Positions 35,817 through 46,539 are shown, numbered from the stretch's first letter. The stretch is DNA of 64,000 nt from Siphlonurus alternatus (GCA_949825025.1 OX463785.1:9797971-9861970), one strand, 5' to 3'. The notes: generated from the letters alone by a model not told the origin. Translations and numbers: made by a program.

Positions 35817-36472
35817 AAAATTTCCAATCGATTAGTATAAATTTCGTTCTTGTGCGATGCATATTAGCTGAGATTGAGAATTGCATCAATGCATTTTCAT
35901 GCAATTGTACTTTATTATAAATTGTTCTAATCATCACAGAAAAATAATTTTTGTACCGCTAGATAGGGAATTGAATTGTGATTTCATCCCAATCGTTGAA
36001 AAAGACGAAAGATGATTTCACATAGACGTTGAAAATTTGTGATTATTTTAATGACAGCCAACATCCGGTATCGCCGCATCTGCTCTCATCTCGCCATAAA
36101 ATTTCTACTGGACATCGCGTGTGGCCAGACCGATACGTCACAACTTCACTTTTTAGCCGTTGGTCCCTGAAATTCAAATTTGGGAACCTCAACAAGAAAA
36201 TGATTATAACCAGTGAATCGGTCTTATTTTTGTTGATAAGATGATATTAAAAAAGTGTTCCCTTCAGTTCACCTTTAAGAATCGCTAAAATTAAAAGTAA
36301 AGCTTTATTAAAATCAATTTATTAAAAAAATGTGTTCTAGACTCTTGTTCTCCTTGACTCGAGTTTTGTTTGAAACATTCATATTTATTATATGCTATAT
36401 CCAAATAATAAGATAATAATATAGATTTAGGAACCATATAATGTAATTCGCATTATTTCCCTAAAGTTATAT
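35817..36472. other. Unassigned DNA; 71-codon ORF at 36029-36244
   Basis: The plus-strand ORF has a GC-richer 5' half (CCGGTATCGCCGCATCTGCT) but no domain or splice evidence. Left unassigned. Confidence 0.35.
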
Positions 36473-36940
36473 GAATTAGGTTGCTGCATACCATTTTTTT
36501 AGTAGCTCGATTGAAAGAGGAGGTTGAAAAATACACCTGTGAATTTTATGCGATTTTTTTTAGCACTGCATCATACCTAGAATGGAGATTAAAAATGTCT
36601 CTTGACCTGGAGGCTCCATCCGCAACGCCTATGACGTCATTACATTCTTTGGTTCAACTATATAATGCTTGTAAACAACCACGTTGCTATGGAAACAAAT
36701 ACTAATTTTTAATAAACAAGCAACAATGCAATAATTGTTTACATGTGTTATATAGATAAACCAAAGAATGTAATGACGTCATAGGCGTTGCGGCAAGCGC
36801 CTCCAGGTCACGTGACCTCTTATCATCTCCATTTTAGTTATGATGCAGTGCTAAAAAAAATCGCATAAAATTCACAGGTGCATTTCTCAACCTCCTCTTT
36901 CGATTGAGCTACTAAAAAAATGGCATGCAGCAACCTAATT
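36473..36940. mobile_element. Large foldback element G, 468 bp
   Basis: AATTAGGTTGCTGCATACCA pairs with TGGCATGCAGCAACCTAATT. The arms (about 190 bp) include GAAAGAGGAGGTTGAAAAAT, TTTTATGCGATTTTTTTTAG, TGACCTGGAGGC and GCCTATGACGTCATTACATTC with their inverses. Two TGACGTCA sites face each other across the loop. A 74-codon ORF (36481-36705) reads through one arm and is not evidence of a gene. Confidence 0.88.
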
Positions 36941-37774
36941 GTAGGATAATAAAAAGTAGTGACGTTTTCTTTATAATATTTCCTTGTATTTTTTGCTAGT
37001 CTTAAAATAATTTAGTATTTTGTTGGATACGATGAACATTTTCATTATTTGCATCACTGCTTTCATAAATTTTAATTCATAATCTATACAAATACACAAA
37101 TTAAATTATGGTTTCTTTGAATTCATTCATGAAGTTAAACAGTAATATTTAGCAAGTGAAAGGAGAAAAAAATCATACCTATAACCAATATTTAAATTTA
37201 TTTCTAATAATAGCTGCTCAACCATTGCCTATTTCTGTAAAATTTAAAAAAAAATTGTTTATTTTAATATGAGGAAACAAGGATCCGTTTTGTCCATGGT
37301 TTAAATATGAAATGGAGAACATATACTACCTGCTTAAGCACCATCGTTGGGGAAACCATGACTACAGTTTTCTTGTCTAGAAATCAACGTTAACATTTTG
37401 TACTGCATGAAAAATAAAATTAAAATATTGAAAATATACGCACCGTTAAAAAACCCTGTAAAAATTCATTCTATTTGTATTGAATAGAATGAATGAAGTA
37501 TTTTATAATTAGTTTACATAGCTACATTATTTTAGCGACCACTTTTACATCTATTAATTCAGTTGCGACTTATAATATATATATATATGTTTGTTTTATA
37601 TAGCCCCAAGGAAAGACATAATTACAGAGCAAATAATATTTTACGTTACATTATATTAGTGTTTATAAATGGTACGTAAAATTAAATGTTCTCATTTATA
37701 TAATTTCCTTAGAATAAAGCACTATTTTTGGATTAATAAAAATAACGAAAGAGAAAATAAAAAACACTTCACAG

Positions 37775-37848
37775 GAACATGATCATGCACACGAGACGGC
37801 AAAACCCACTCTGTTTGTGGACATTGCCAGGTTGCCGCTCATGGTAAT
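37775..37848. other. Exon-like island, open on both strands
   Basis: GC-richer block. Plus: CACTTCACAG, then EHDHAHETAKPTLFVDIARL-PLM and a GTAATC donor, which would be a 69-base internal exon. Minus: GGGAGTTTCAG, then ITMSGNLAMSTNRVGFAVSC-A and TGA at 37783, which would be a terminal exon. Neither is recognised. The composition break against the AT-rich flanks is clear. Confidence 0.3.
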
Positions 37849-37926
37849 CTGAAACTCCCAGGTATAACTTTATATGTGTTCTTTATTATCTTCCAAATTG
37901 TAACTTTGTATTAGATTTTTTCCCTC

Positions 37927-38297
37927 TTAAGGTAGAGATAGCACGCCCAATGTTAATAAAAATCCCATTCATGAAAATTATGAAAAAAATTTAGAATGTT
38001 CTTTTTAACATACCTTATCAGTAGGTAAAATATCAGATATACAAAAACCAGCTATTTTTTTAGTTATTAATTTTTAAATTTGACTAATTTAACATGGAGA
38101 AATGGAATTTCCATATTAAATTAGTCAACTTTAAAAATTAATATCTCGAAAACTAGTTCGTTTTTGTATACCTGATATTTTACCTATTATACCTACTGAT
38201 AAGGTATGTAATTAATGTAAAGGTTAACATTCTATTTTTTTTCATAATTTTCATGAATGGGATTTTTATTAACATTGGGCGTGTTATCTCTACCTAA
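37927..38297. mobile_element. Foldback element family B, copy B4
   Basis: TTAA-GGTAGAGATAGCACGCCCAA pairs with TTGGGCGTGTTATCTCTACC-TAA. Family motifs CTTATCAGTAGGTAAAATAT / CTGATATTTTACCTATT and AAATTTGACTAATTTAACAT with its inverse are present. Ends differ from B1/B3 but the interior is the same family. Confidence 0.85.
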
Positions 38298-38799
38298 TTG
38301 GTATAGAAAATCAGTTTGTTGTTTTTCATGAGAAATATCACTGATCATTTCTCACATGTTCTTTTTTTCATTTCTGCTATATATAGTCTTTGTATTCGTT
38401 AATATTTATAATGTGCTTTATTTATATAAAGTCAGGGTCTTTACATTTCCCTTAATTAACGTACATGTGTTTCCATGGCACATAACGTAAAATAGTTGAC
38501 AATGTTGATATCAACTTCTAAAATAAAAAAATTGTTTAATTATTATAATAATGAAAATTTCTCTATTTTCAAACTATAGCAAGCTTTAATAAAAATATAT
38601 GATACAAGATACATATTGTTACATATTGTATTACAAAATCTTTAAACAACAAGAAATTTGTGAAATAAATTTTTTTAATACAATTAATTGTGTACTGTAC
38701 AAGTTGAAAATATATAAAATAATTATTTTGCTTCGTTTGGTTGTTAGTATATAACATGTTATGTAGAGATAGGTTTGTCTCTGTTATGAATAGTTATTT
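38298..38799. other. AT-rich DNA, no feature supported
   Basis: A 62-codon minus-strand ORF at 38569-38757 is AT-codon-rich and judged chance. Confidence 0.5.
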
Positions 38800-38960
38800 C
38801 TTTGGCTTCAGACCTTTGCACTTCTGGTTCGTTGACAAGAAAAAAATGTAGCATCTATCCTGACAGATTTCCTTGTTCCCCTCAGTCATCACAGGTAAAT
38901 GACAGGATACATTGCAACGGCATGTCCCCCCTCTCCTCCTTCTTCCCGAACCCGCCAAAA
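38800..38960 (+). mobile_element. 5S-derived SINE body fragment (subfamily 2)
   Basis: TTTGGCTTCAGACCTTTGCAC, TTCTGGTTCGTTGACAAG, TGTAGCATCTATCCTGACAG and TAAATGACAGGATACATTGC match the copy at 13328. The 5S head is missing. Confidence 0.65.
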
Positions 38961-39497
38961 AATATTTTACTTAGCATTTAGGGAGTTTGTAAACTAGGTG
39001 CTTTATACTAGACAAATTAAAAGTAAAAGTCGATAAAATAATACAATTTAATAAGACATGATTAATATCCCTTTATTTGAATTAAGAGGCTTCATACCAC
39101 AATGTCTACGATTCCATTAGCAGTATGTTGCTTATTCACTGTCAGATAATACATTTTTTGAATATGTTAACAAATAATAAATTACAATAAAATTATTATA
39201 TTTTTATTTTACAGAAATATAAACTATCAGTTTATTATAATTAATATATGATATTAATTTAATAATTTATTATTTTTATATCAAATTTAAAATTTAAAAA
39301 TTAACTTTTATTAATTCAGTTAAAAATTAAAATTAAATTAAAATACGTTAAAAATAAGAAACTTTGATTGCAACTTAGAAATATTGGGATATAATGTTTT
39401 ATGATTAAGTAATTATAATAATCAAGAACATAGACTGCAGAAAGTCACTTTATAAAACATAATGCACATAATTAGGTTTAAAGATATATGAGCTGCG
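38961..39497. other. AT-rich DNA, no feature supported
   Basis: No exon-like island or inverted repeat recognised. Confidence 0.5.
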
Positions 39498-39716
39498 TAC
39501 AGTCAAATTTGCATGATATTCCCTCCGGAAGTAGCTGGAAATGTAAAATTTCTGATATTCCTATTTTTATTTCAGCGTTAAATAATTTCACACATTGGTC
39601 AGTACTTCTACTTCAAATCACTCTGTTAAGTTTCAAAACTGAATTACAAACAGAAGAGCTGTAAACTTCACACTTCCGGTTACTTCAGGAGGGAAAATCA
39701 AATTAATTTGACTGCA
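39498..39716. mobile_element. Foldback element family J, copy J2 (TACAGTCAAATT ends)
   Basis: TACAGTCAAATTTGCATGATA-TTCCCTCCGGAAGTAGCTGG at the left pairs with CACTTCCGGTTACTTCAGG and CAAATTAATTTGACTG at the right. The non-palindromic centre is about 120 bp. Confidence 0.8.
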
Positions 39717-39986
39717 ATATAGTCAACTTACACTGTAAAAGAAAATTGGTCTCAGGCATATTGTTCACTTTGGATTATCAATTAGGGAGAATTTATTAAG
39801 GAACTAAATTAACCTTATGTCTTTTTTTTTTTTTTTTTTTTGCTCAATTCGCTACATTTACAAATAATTATGTAAAGAAAATTATAATTAAAAAAATAGA
39901 ATACGATATATAATATTTTCATTTACGATTATTTAATCTAGCTTGCCTGAAAATTACAGTAAATTAATTGTAATTTTCCAGCTCTT

Positions 39987-40040
39987 GTCTGCCTAGTTGT
40001 GATTGAAAGAACCGTGGAAATCTCAATCAGATTGGTCGAA
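39987..40040 (-). mobile_element. Short fragment of the SINE body
   Basis: On the minus strand, GACCAATCTGATTGAGATT and TCCACGGTTCTTTCAATCAC resemble the GACCATCCTGACTGAGGT...CCACGGTTCCCTCAGTC part of the SINE. Confidence 0.4.
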
Positions 40041-40111
40041 ATTATAGAACATAAATTTCATGTTATTGTACATAAAAATTGAGCTGTGGATGGAATAGAA
40101 CTTTTACGACT

Positions 40112-40332
40112 GTAGTCAGATTTATGTAATATTCTCACCGGAAGAAGCCGGAAGTTAGAGGTTTCTGGTAATCTTGTTCATCTCCGAGTCTTAAACATTT
40201 GCAAACGTGCATGTTAGTACTCTTCTTACGAATCTGTAGCCAAAATTTCAAAATAGAAATACAAATAGGAAGGTCAGAAACCTCTTACTTCCGGCTACTT
40301 CCACGGGTAATTTAAAATTAATTTGACTGTAT
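40112..40332. mobile_element. Foldback element family J, copy J3
   Basis: GTAGTCAGATTTATGTAATAT-TCTCACCGGAAGAAGCCGGA and AGTTAGAGGTTTCTG pair with CAGAAACCTCTTACTTCCGG, CTACTTCCACGGGTAA and AATTTGACTGTA. Directly abuts J4. Confidence 0.85.
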
Positions 40333-40333
40333 A

Positions 40334-40544
40334 TTCAAATTAAATTAATATTCCCGCCGGAAGAAGCCGGAAGTAAGAGGTTTCTGTCCTTCCTTTTTGC
40401 ATTTGAGTTTGAAATTAAACAGACAGCTTTGCAATAAAGGACTCACTTGTTTGCAAAAGTACAAAAATCGGACATGAACAGAAAGATTAGAAACTACTCA
40501 TTTCCGGCTACTTCCGGCGGGAATTTCAAATAAATTTGACTGTA
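40334..40544. mobile_element. Foldback element family J, copy J4
   Basis: TCAAATTAAATTAATATTCCC-GCCGGAAGAAGCCGGAAGTA with AGAGGTTTCTG pairs with AGAAACTACTCATTTCCGGC, TACTTCCGGCGGGAATTT and AATTTGACTGTA. Head-to-tail with J3, sharing a TGTATATTCAAATT junction. Confidence 0.85.
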
Positions 40545-41899
40545 CCTATGTGCTACCTAGTGTGCTTGGTTGAACTGTTTTGCACTGAGTAGAGTAACTT
40601 TCCACATCTTTTGTGTACGCACGAAGCACCTCAACAAAAGTGCAGTTAAACTTAGGGAGTTTTCCCCTCTGGAGGCTACTTGCAAGGTAGGAGCACGTGT
40701 TATTATTAATTAAAAGACCCGATTTTGTGTGGTGTTGTATATAGCGCATTTAGTTACAAAATATGCAGGAGAAGGGCTTAAATTCTATCACATATAATAT
40801 TAAAGAACTCTTCTTTATGAATTGAAACTATAGTAGAAGTGATTTTCCTGGTTAGATTAATAATGAAATTAACATTCTAAATTTCATTTTAAAAAAGACT
40901 AATAACTTCTTGACTAACAACCTCACTAAAGTTCTAAAAGTGCAATGAAATATTTTTAATTTTTATTGCGTTTATATCAGTTTGCAATCGGATAAAATAA
41001 AATTTAGTTTTCCAAAAATTAACTGAAAAAATATATAATTATTTTTTAATTTTTGATTATTTAATTTATATATTTGTATCAGTTATTTATTAAAGAAAAT
41101 ATAATTTTTAATAACCACTTTAATTAATATAAAATATAAATTATTTATAAAAAATTTTATATATTAAATAAATTAAAAACCAAGTGTTTATGTAACACAT
41201 TGTTAAATTATATGTTAATTTGTTTACAAGAAAATTTATAATCTTTGTAATATCAAGTATAAATAATGCGATTAAATGATTTCCTATGGATTCAACTGAA
41301 TTTAACGGAAAAATGAGGAGTTATATTTTTACCTGCTTTATATTGATAAAAAATATACATGATTAATTTGGAATTTTATAAATATAGAAATTTCAAATTA
41401 TGTTAATAGAAATTAATAGACACTGAATATTAAAAAATAACGTTGATGAATAATTACAATCTTTAATTCCTTCTTATTTGTACTAGGTTGTCATTATTAA
41501 TTAACCTTTTAAGTAAATTTTCAGATTATTGGAAACATTTTATGATACTGTTACTTGAAATGTTAAATGAGGTTACTGTCACCATTGACACAATTATGAT
41601 TCACATATCCATAGCTCATTCAAACTTTTGCAAATCTCATTTAACTTATTATAAAAGTATTAACATGCTGTATAGTATAACTTTAGTACCATCATAACCA
41701 ACTTAATGTTTAAACTTTAAAACTAATAATACACAATGATAAGATTGACATAGATTGATGCAAACTTTAAGGGAGTTTTAATTTTAATGAAATTAAATTA
41801 ACTATATTGCGTTCTTCTTAATTATTCATTGTACTTAAATATATATTTATATTTTGAAAACACTTCACTTAAAATTTATAAAACTACAAATACAATCTT
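40545..41899. other. AT-rich DNA, no feature supported
   Basis: A 67-codon minus-strand ORF at 40546-40749 and a 69-codon ORF at 41488-41697 have no domain or splice support. Confidence 0.5.
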
Positions 41900-42302
41900 G
41901 TGGGAAGTGTGGCTCAGTGCGCTTGACGGGGTCTCATCAGAGATCACCGAAGTCAAGCAACGTCAAGAGTGGTTAATACTTGGATGAGTGACCGTTTCAA
42001 GTAAAAAACACGTTGCTCCCTCTCAGGGGTAAATTCATTTCGCTTTCCACCCAGTGCAGTGATGCACTTGTGTGTGGTTCCCCAGGCTTTGGACATCGCT
42101 TTGGTCCATTGAAAAAAATAGAGGTGTCCGTCCTGACAGGTTTTCCACGGTTCCCTCTGCCTCACCTCAGCGAATGCTGGGACGCGTAACAGGCCGTGCA
42201 TGACCGCCATGATCCTTTCCCTATACCTTATCCCTACCCATTACTACGCCGCGAACTGTAAGCTCTTAGGGGTGTATCCTTGTAAAGAAATAAAAAAAAA
42301 AT
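41900..42302 (+). mobile_element. 5S-derived SINE, full-length copy
   Basis: Head 41900-42020 aligns with 5S rRNA: GTGTGGCTCAGTGCGCTTGA, GAGATCACCGAAGTCAAGCA (box A), GGTTAATACTTGGATGAG (intermediate element), TGACCGTTTCAAGTA (box C). The unrelated body (GTGTGTGGTTCCCCAGGC, TTTGGTCCATTGAAAAAAAT, AGAGGTGTCCGTCCTGAC, CGAATGCTGGGACGCGTAAC, TGTAAGCTCTTAGGGGTG) ends TTGTAAAGAAATAAAAAAAAA. It belongs to the SINE3 (5S-headed) type. An 85-codon minus-strand ORF across it is an artefact. Confidence 0.92.
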
Positions 42303-43049
42303 ACTTGCGTTTGAGAGATCTTTAATATTTGAAAAAATATAATTCTTAAAAACTCTGGAAGATTTAGTGGCAAGTTGTAGCACGTTGATAGATAAGAGGG
42401 TTATGTTACATATAAAATTTTTGGAGCAATAATAAGAACGAATTGTCCATCCATCTAAAAAGAAGTTGACGTTCTTCACGCCTCAAGAAATAAGTGACAA
42501 GGGTTGAAGCGATCATAAAAATGACAGACTCATTCGTACATTTTTTTATACAACTAAAATCTTTAGCTTTTGTGTTAATTTTTTTAGAGAGCAAAATTAG
42601 TCATTTGGATATAAAACTGTATATTGATTCATCTGAAAATAACGTGTCTGTTTAACTGATTTAGCACTATAGTAACATGTTAAGCCCTTGGTTTAGCACC
42701 ATATTTATACTCGATTTAACCCGGGTTAAAAAAAAAAACAAGGCTAAAGTGGGTCTAAACTGCCCCCCAATAATAATGTTTTTTAATTAGAATAATAATA
42801 TAAAAAGTATTGTCCTGTAAGAGAATAATAATATATTTAAACAAATTAAGACTTTTGAAATACCCTGATATCTGTACTACAACATAGGCGGATACGTATT
42901 AAACACCGTCTGCACATGTAAACGTAGTGTATAGATTGAGACATTAATTTCTCTTTCTAATTTCTCAGAGTATTTCTACACTGATCTAATTGAATATCTA
43001 ATGTTTAACAAGATGAGAAAACTCATCCACTTGGATAGCAATTAACATA
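42303..43049. other. Unassigned DNA
   Basis: A TTTAACCCGGGTTAAA palindrome lies near 42716, with AT-rich surroundings. Minus-strand ORFs 42234-42479 and 42406-42594 overlap SINE tail and AT-rich DNA and are judged chance. Confidence 0.45.
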
Positions 43050-43110
43050 AAAGTTCAATAAATGTAAGATTACCACCGGAAGTGGAAAATAAGAACTCTC
43101 AGACATTGCA
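43050..43110. mobile_element. Family J fragment (single end)
   Basis: AAGTTCAATAAATGTAAGAT-TACCACCGGAAGTGG is the inverse of the right end of J5 at 58.3 kb (CTTCCGGTGGTAATCTAACA). Truncated next to family I copy I2. Confidence 0.65.
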
Positions 43111-43130
43111 GCTGAGTTGAAATACCTAAT

Positions 43131-43298
43131 ACAGTATAACAAGTCTAAAAAGTTTACCCCTGACTCTATGGCGTCAAGCTCCAGACACCAGACAGTTTAG
43201 ACCGAATGGCGGCATCCATAAGAGCCTTAATATAAATTTCAAGAGGGCCGCCGCCCGCAGTCGAATCCACACGATAAACTAAGATTTGTAATACTGTA
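43131..43298. mobile_element. Foldback element family I, copy I2
   Basis: ACAGTATAACAAGTCTAAAAA and AAACTAAGATTTGTAATACTGT are the ends; CTCTATGGCGTCAAGCTCCA, ACCGAATGGCGGCATCCATA and GGGCCGCCGCCCGCAGTC match I1. Confidence 0.85.
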
Positions 43299-43339
43299 CA
43301 AATTTCTATGCAATTTTTCAAGTTAAAAATTGAACTCCC

Positions 43340-43440
43340 ACATTAAAAATGAATGTCATTTTAATATTGTTCAGTGTCAAATGTAATGAAAATTAAATCT
43401 TGAGGGGTGGGGGGAAGGATGAATTTAAGCTTATTATTGT
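43340..43440 (+). repeat. Dispersed AT-rich repeat R, copy 1
   Basis: AATGTCATTTTAATATTGTTC-AGTGTCAAATGTAATG resembles 47.56 kb (AATGTTATTTTAATATTTTT-GTGTCAAATAAATGTG) and 44.84 kb (AGTGTTATTTTAATATTGTC). See the related finding. Confidence 0.45.
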
Positions 43441-43739
43441 AATGCATATTTAAAGTTTATACAAAATTAAACTTTAATAAAATATTTATTTAAAAAAATA
43501 ATTAAATTATAAAATATGATTGTAACAAGTAATAAAATAAATTATTTCAATGTAATAATGTCAATTATTAAAATTACTCAAAATAACAAATGGTATTTTA
43601 CTCTTTTGTTTTTTAAAATTTTCTTATAAGTTATAATATTCTGTTACGCATTTTCAATTTTACTAGATAATAATGGAAATGCCTCGTCTTCGACGAAATT
43701 GAATTTTACTAATAATGTATAAATATATTTAATGTAACG

Positions 43740-43870
43740 TCTGGAGGACAATGCGAGAAGTACGATCTTCCTTTTTCTAGTGAAGTAGAACGTCCTTAAA
43801 TCTTCAATAAAAGTGCAACTTTTTCAGATGAAGGGCGCCTGCACAATATACATTATGGGCCATATTTCAT
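43740..43870 (+). repeat. Dispersed repeat R2, copy 1
   Basis: GAAGTACGATCTTCCTTTTT-CTAGTGAAGTAGAACG and TTTCAGATGAAGGGCGCCTGC match 46540-46630 in order and spacing (GAAGTGCGGTCTTTTATATC-TAGTAAAGCAAAACGC; CTCAAATGAAGGGAGCATGC). Confidence 0.5.
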
Positions 43871-44149
43871 TGTGGTTGTGTTCAATCCGGTTATAAAAAT
43901 GGACAAAAATGCTTTTATTAATAAAAATGGGAGCAATATCCTTGCTAATGTTTCTGTATAATTTTGCTTGGCATATACTGTACATTTAGACCACATTTTG
44001 TTAGTATATCACTTTTAGCCCATGTTTATTTAACAGACATTTTAACCTAAGATAAAACTCAAGAGTGTACATTAGTGTTTAATTCCTTTAAAAATGCCTT
44101 TTACTATTAATTGGTAACTTTAATGATTTTTTTTATTAGTATTATATTT

Positions 44150-44363
44150 GTATAGAGGATATTAAGTTATGTATTTCTCAATAGGTTTCGATTTTTTTCC
44201 AACACCTTTAAAATCGTCATTCAACGTCTTTCCCTAAACTTGCGCGTTAAATATTTGCATGACTATGACGTCATAGCATTTGCAAAATTATTTTAAGGCT
44301 GTAAGAGGGTTCAAAATATTTAAAAAAAATATTGCCATAACTTGAACTTCTATCCAAACATAC
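44150..44363. mobile_element. Foldback element family M, copy M2
   Basis: ATAGAGGATATTAAGTTATG pairs with CATAACTTGAACTTCTATCC at the other end. Inside are CGTCTTTCCCTAAACTTGCG, TTGCATGACTATGACGTCAT and GTAAGAGGGTTCAAAATATT. The CRE palindrome ATGACGTCAT is near the centre. Confidence 0.75.
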
Positions 44364-44439
44364 AATTAGTAAATACTGCCAGGATTATTAAAATTTTCTA
44401 AAATTCACCCACTCGTGCATCCGGGAGGTGATTGATGGT

Positions 44440-44531
44440 ATCCTTCATCAATTGCCGACCATCCTGACTGAGGTGTCCATGGTTTCCTCAGTCACAACCA
44501 GGCGAATGCTGGGATGCTATGGCCGCCTCGA
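44440..44531 (+). mobile_element. 5S-derived SINE body fragment (subfamily 2)
   Basis: ATCAATTGCCGACCATCCTG, ACTGAGGTGTCCATGGTTTC, CTCAGTCACAACCAGGCGAA and TGCTGGGATGCTATGGCCGC. No 5S head. Confidence 0.7.
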
Positions 44532-44639
44532 TATAAAAGTGACACACAAAAGTAGGGTCTACGAAGAGTCGGGAGGTTAAATTCAGTCACTTAATTGTGG
44601 CAAGTTCCCTGCAATAAGTTTCAGTTGAAGCAAAATATA

Positions 44640-44900
44640 ATATATATAATTGAATCGACTGTAATTCTTGTTTACGTGCGTTAATTTGTTATTCATGTAT
44701 TTACTATGGGTAAATTTAATAATAAAAATTAATAGCAATTACTTGATAACATAACTAAGAATATACACATCATTATGAAATATTATATTACATAAATTGA
44801 TACTCAAATAACTAATAACACTATTATAAAATAGTCAAAATAAGTGTTATTTTAATATTGTCTAGTATTAATTAAATAATTATTATTATTTAATTTATGT
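44640..44900 (+). repeat. Dispersed AT-rich repeat R, copy 2
   Basis: TAATTGAATCGACTGTAATTC, TTATTCATGTATTTACTATG and AAGTGTTATTTTAATATTG recur in the same order at 47360-47580 (TAATTGAATCGACTGTGATTG; TTATTCATGTAGTATTGATT; AATGTTATTTTAATATTTT). Confidence 0.5.
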
Positions 44901-45013
44901 TTTGAGTTTTTACTAGATTAAATTTTAATAAAACAGTATTTTAAAAAATATTAAATATAATAATAATATTGAATAAATCTGTCTTCTCCGACAGATAAGT
45001 CACAGATAAAGGA

Positions 45014-45330
45014 AGTGACGTCACCATTGAGCTCTATACAAGGCTAGAGGGATAATGCCCTATACTTCTCAATGTTAAACTGTGCGCACGGTCCGGCGGG
45101 AGGAAGTGGGTGGGAGATTGCGCTTTCGTCACACATTCCAACGTATTCTCCTCAGAATTGCCAACTGCAGTGTAACTTTTAATACTTATTTTATAAGGAA
45201 ACTTTCTTAGGTTGGTCAACCAGGCATTCGATAGCACCGACCACCACCCACTTTCCTCCCAGACGCCGTGCGCGCCTAAAACAGCTGATTAGCCCTCTAG
45301 CCTTGTATAGAGCTCAATGGACGTCACACA
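45014..45330. mobile_element. GC-rich foldback element N
   Basis: GTGACGTCACCATTGAGCTC-TATACAAGGCTAGAGGG pairs with CCCTCTAGCCTTGTATAGAG-CTCAATGGACGTCAC. An inner pair GTGCGCACGGTCCGGCGGGA / CCCAGACGCCGTGCGCGC and GGAAGTGGGTGG / CCACCCACTTTCC continues the arms. The middle is about 140 bp, AT-richer and unpaired. Confidence 0.82.
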
Positions 45331-46340
45331 CTCAGTCCGTCAGATATTTTAAAAAACACTTTTTCTAAACCGATAGACACGCCCATGATAGTTGGCTCCG
45401 CCCCCACAGATGTTTGGCGAGTTTTTTTGTTTAAGTACCATAAAAATGGATGGATTAATTAAATTATTGTTGCTGCAGCGGTTTTAATTGCTTACGACAG
45501 TTTCTGTGCTCATTATTTGTGTGAAGAAGAAAATAATCAGCTCCCAAACTCCCGCGATTACGCTTTTCGACTCTCACAATTAGTTGTACATTTCCTCGCC
45601 GTGGCGCTATTTCCACTCTTCTCGTTTATCGCTGCCGCCGCAGCGAGAAGCGGGAGGACTCTTGCTGATGGCGCGCTCTGGTGGTAGAAAGACGGGCGTG
45701 ACGACTTCCGCCAGATCTGGACTCGCAGATTTTCTTTAAAAACACGGATAAGCATGATACAACTATAATAGATAGGTCCATCAGCCCTACGAATTTGGAC
45801 TGATCTGCGCATTTTGGCCAAAAACACCCAAGGTGACGTCACGTAGTGAGCTCAAAACAGCTGTTTCGCTGCACGAGGGGCCCCTACCGGAGCAGAATTT
45901 TTGTTCAACATTAGCGAGAACGTTGCTTTTTATCTCATCTCAAATTTGATATTTATTTACAATACTACAAGCCAAACCGGTTGCAGTAACGTATTAAAAG
46001 AATTTTTAAACACTGCAATTCGCAAGCAATCTGGGGTAGAAGTTCGTATCTTTGTTCATAAAGCATACAAAGCTGCTATTGGCTGTGCGCAGATTAGTCA
46101 CCTAGCGTTTGCGCAGCTTCATTTGGATTCAAGCTTTTTTATCATGCACACTTTGCGGAGCTATGCGCAGTAGACTACTAACATTTAAAACTCGTTTCTG
46201 CGCAGCTTTTCTAAGCAATGGCTATTAATTTACGGAAAACTCTATAATAGAGCAGAAAAAATTAAACGTATGCACCGTGCGCATGGGACGGCCCTGGACG
46301 GATAAGCTTCTCCGACATATCGGAGCGACTTCTCGAATAC
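45331..46340. other. GC/CpG-richer region, possible regulatory or decayed element
   Basis: Stands out for CpG content: CGCCGTGGCGCTATTTCC, GCTGCCGCCGCAGCGAGAAG, GGTGACGTCACGTAGTGAGC, repeated TGCGCAG, CACCGTGCGCATGGGACGG. Two ORFs (minus 45558-45842, 94 codons; plus 45901-46173, 90 codons) cross it. Neither has a recognisable domain, and the region has no clear inverted repeat. It could be a promoter/CpG-island-like area, an unlabelled first exon, or transposon debris. Confidence 0.3.
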
Positions 46341-46539
46341 GCCCATTATTGAAACAAATTGTAATATTTCAAAATTTATTTATAAATTATAATATCTGTG
46401 TAGATGCATTTATCTATACTTGATAATAATATAATATAGTATTAATTAGAGGAATAGCTCGTCACCATTTTCCGAAGCTGCATATAATGTAATATATAAT
46501 TCAGATACTTCTATGAATTAATGAACTATACTATATACA

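Noticed and set aside
36481..36705. 74-codon plus-strand ORF
   Set aside because: Lies within one arm and the loop of foldback element G; reading is incidental.
41920..42020. 5S rRNA gene
   Set aside because: The 5S-like stretch is diverged, fused to a non-5S body with an A-rich tail, and repeated at 34.0 and 13.3 kb, so it is a SINE head rather than a gene.
41953..42210. 85-codon minus-strand ORF
   Set aside because: Runs antisense through a SINE; its body recurs non-coding at 24.9 and 34.0 kb with disruptions.
45901..46173. 90-codon plus-strand ORF in the CpG-rich region
   Set aside because: Starts from a non-ATG codon, has no recognisable domain, and includes short repeated TGCGCAG motifs. 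Kept only as part of the regional note.
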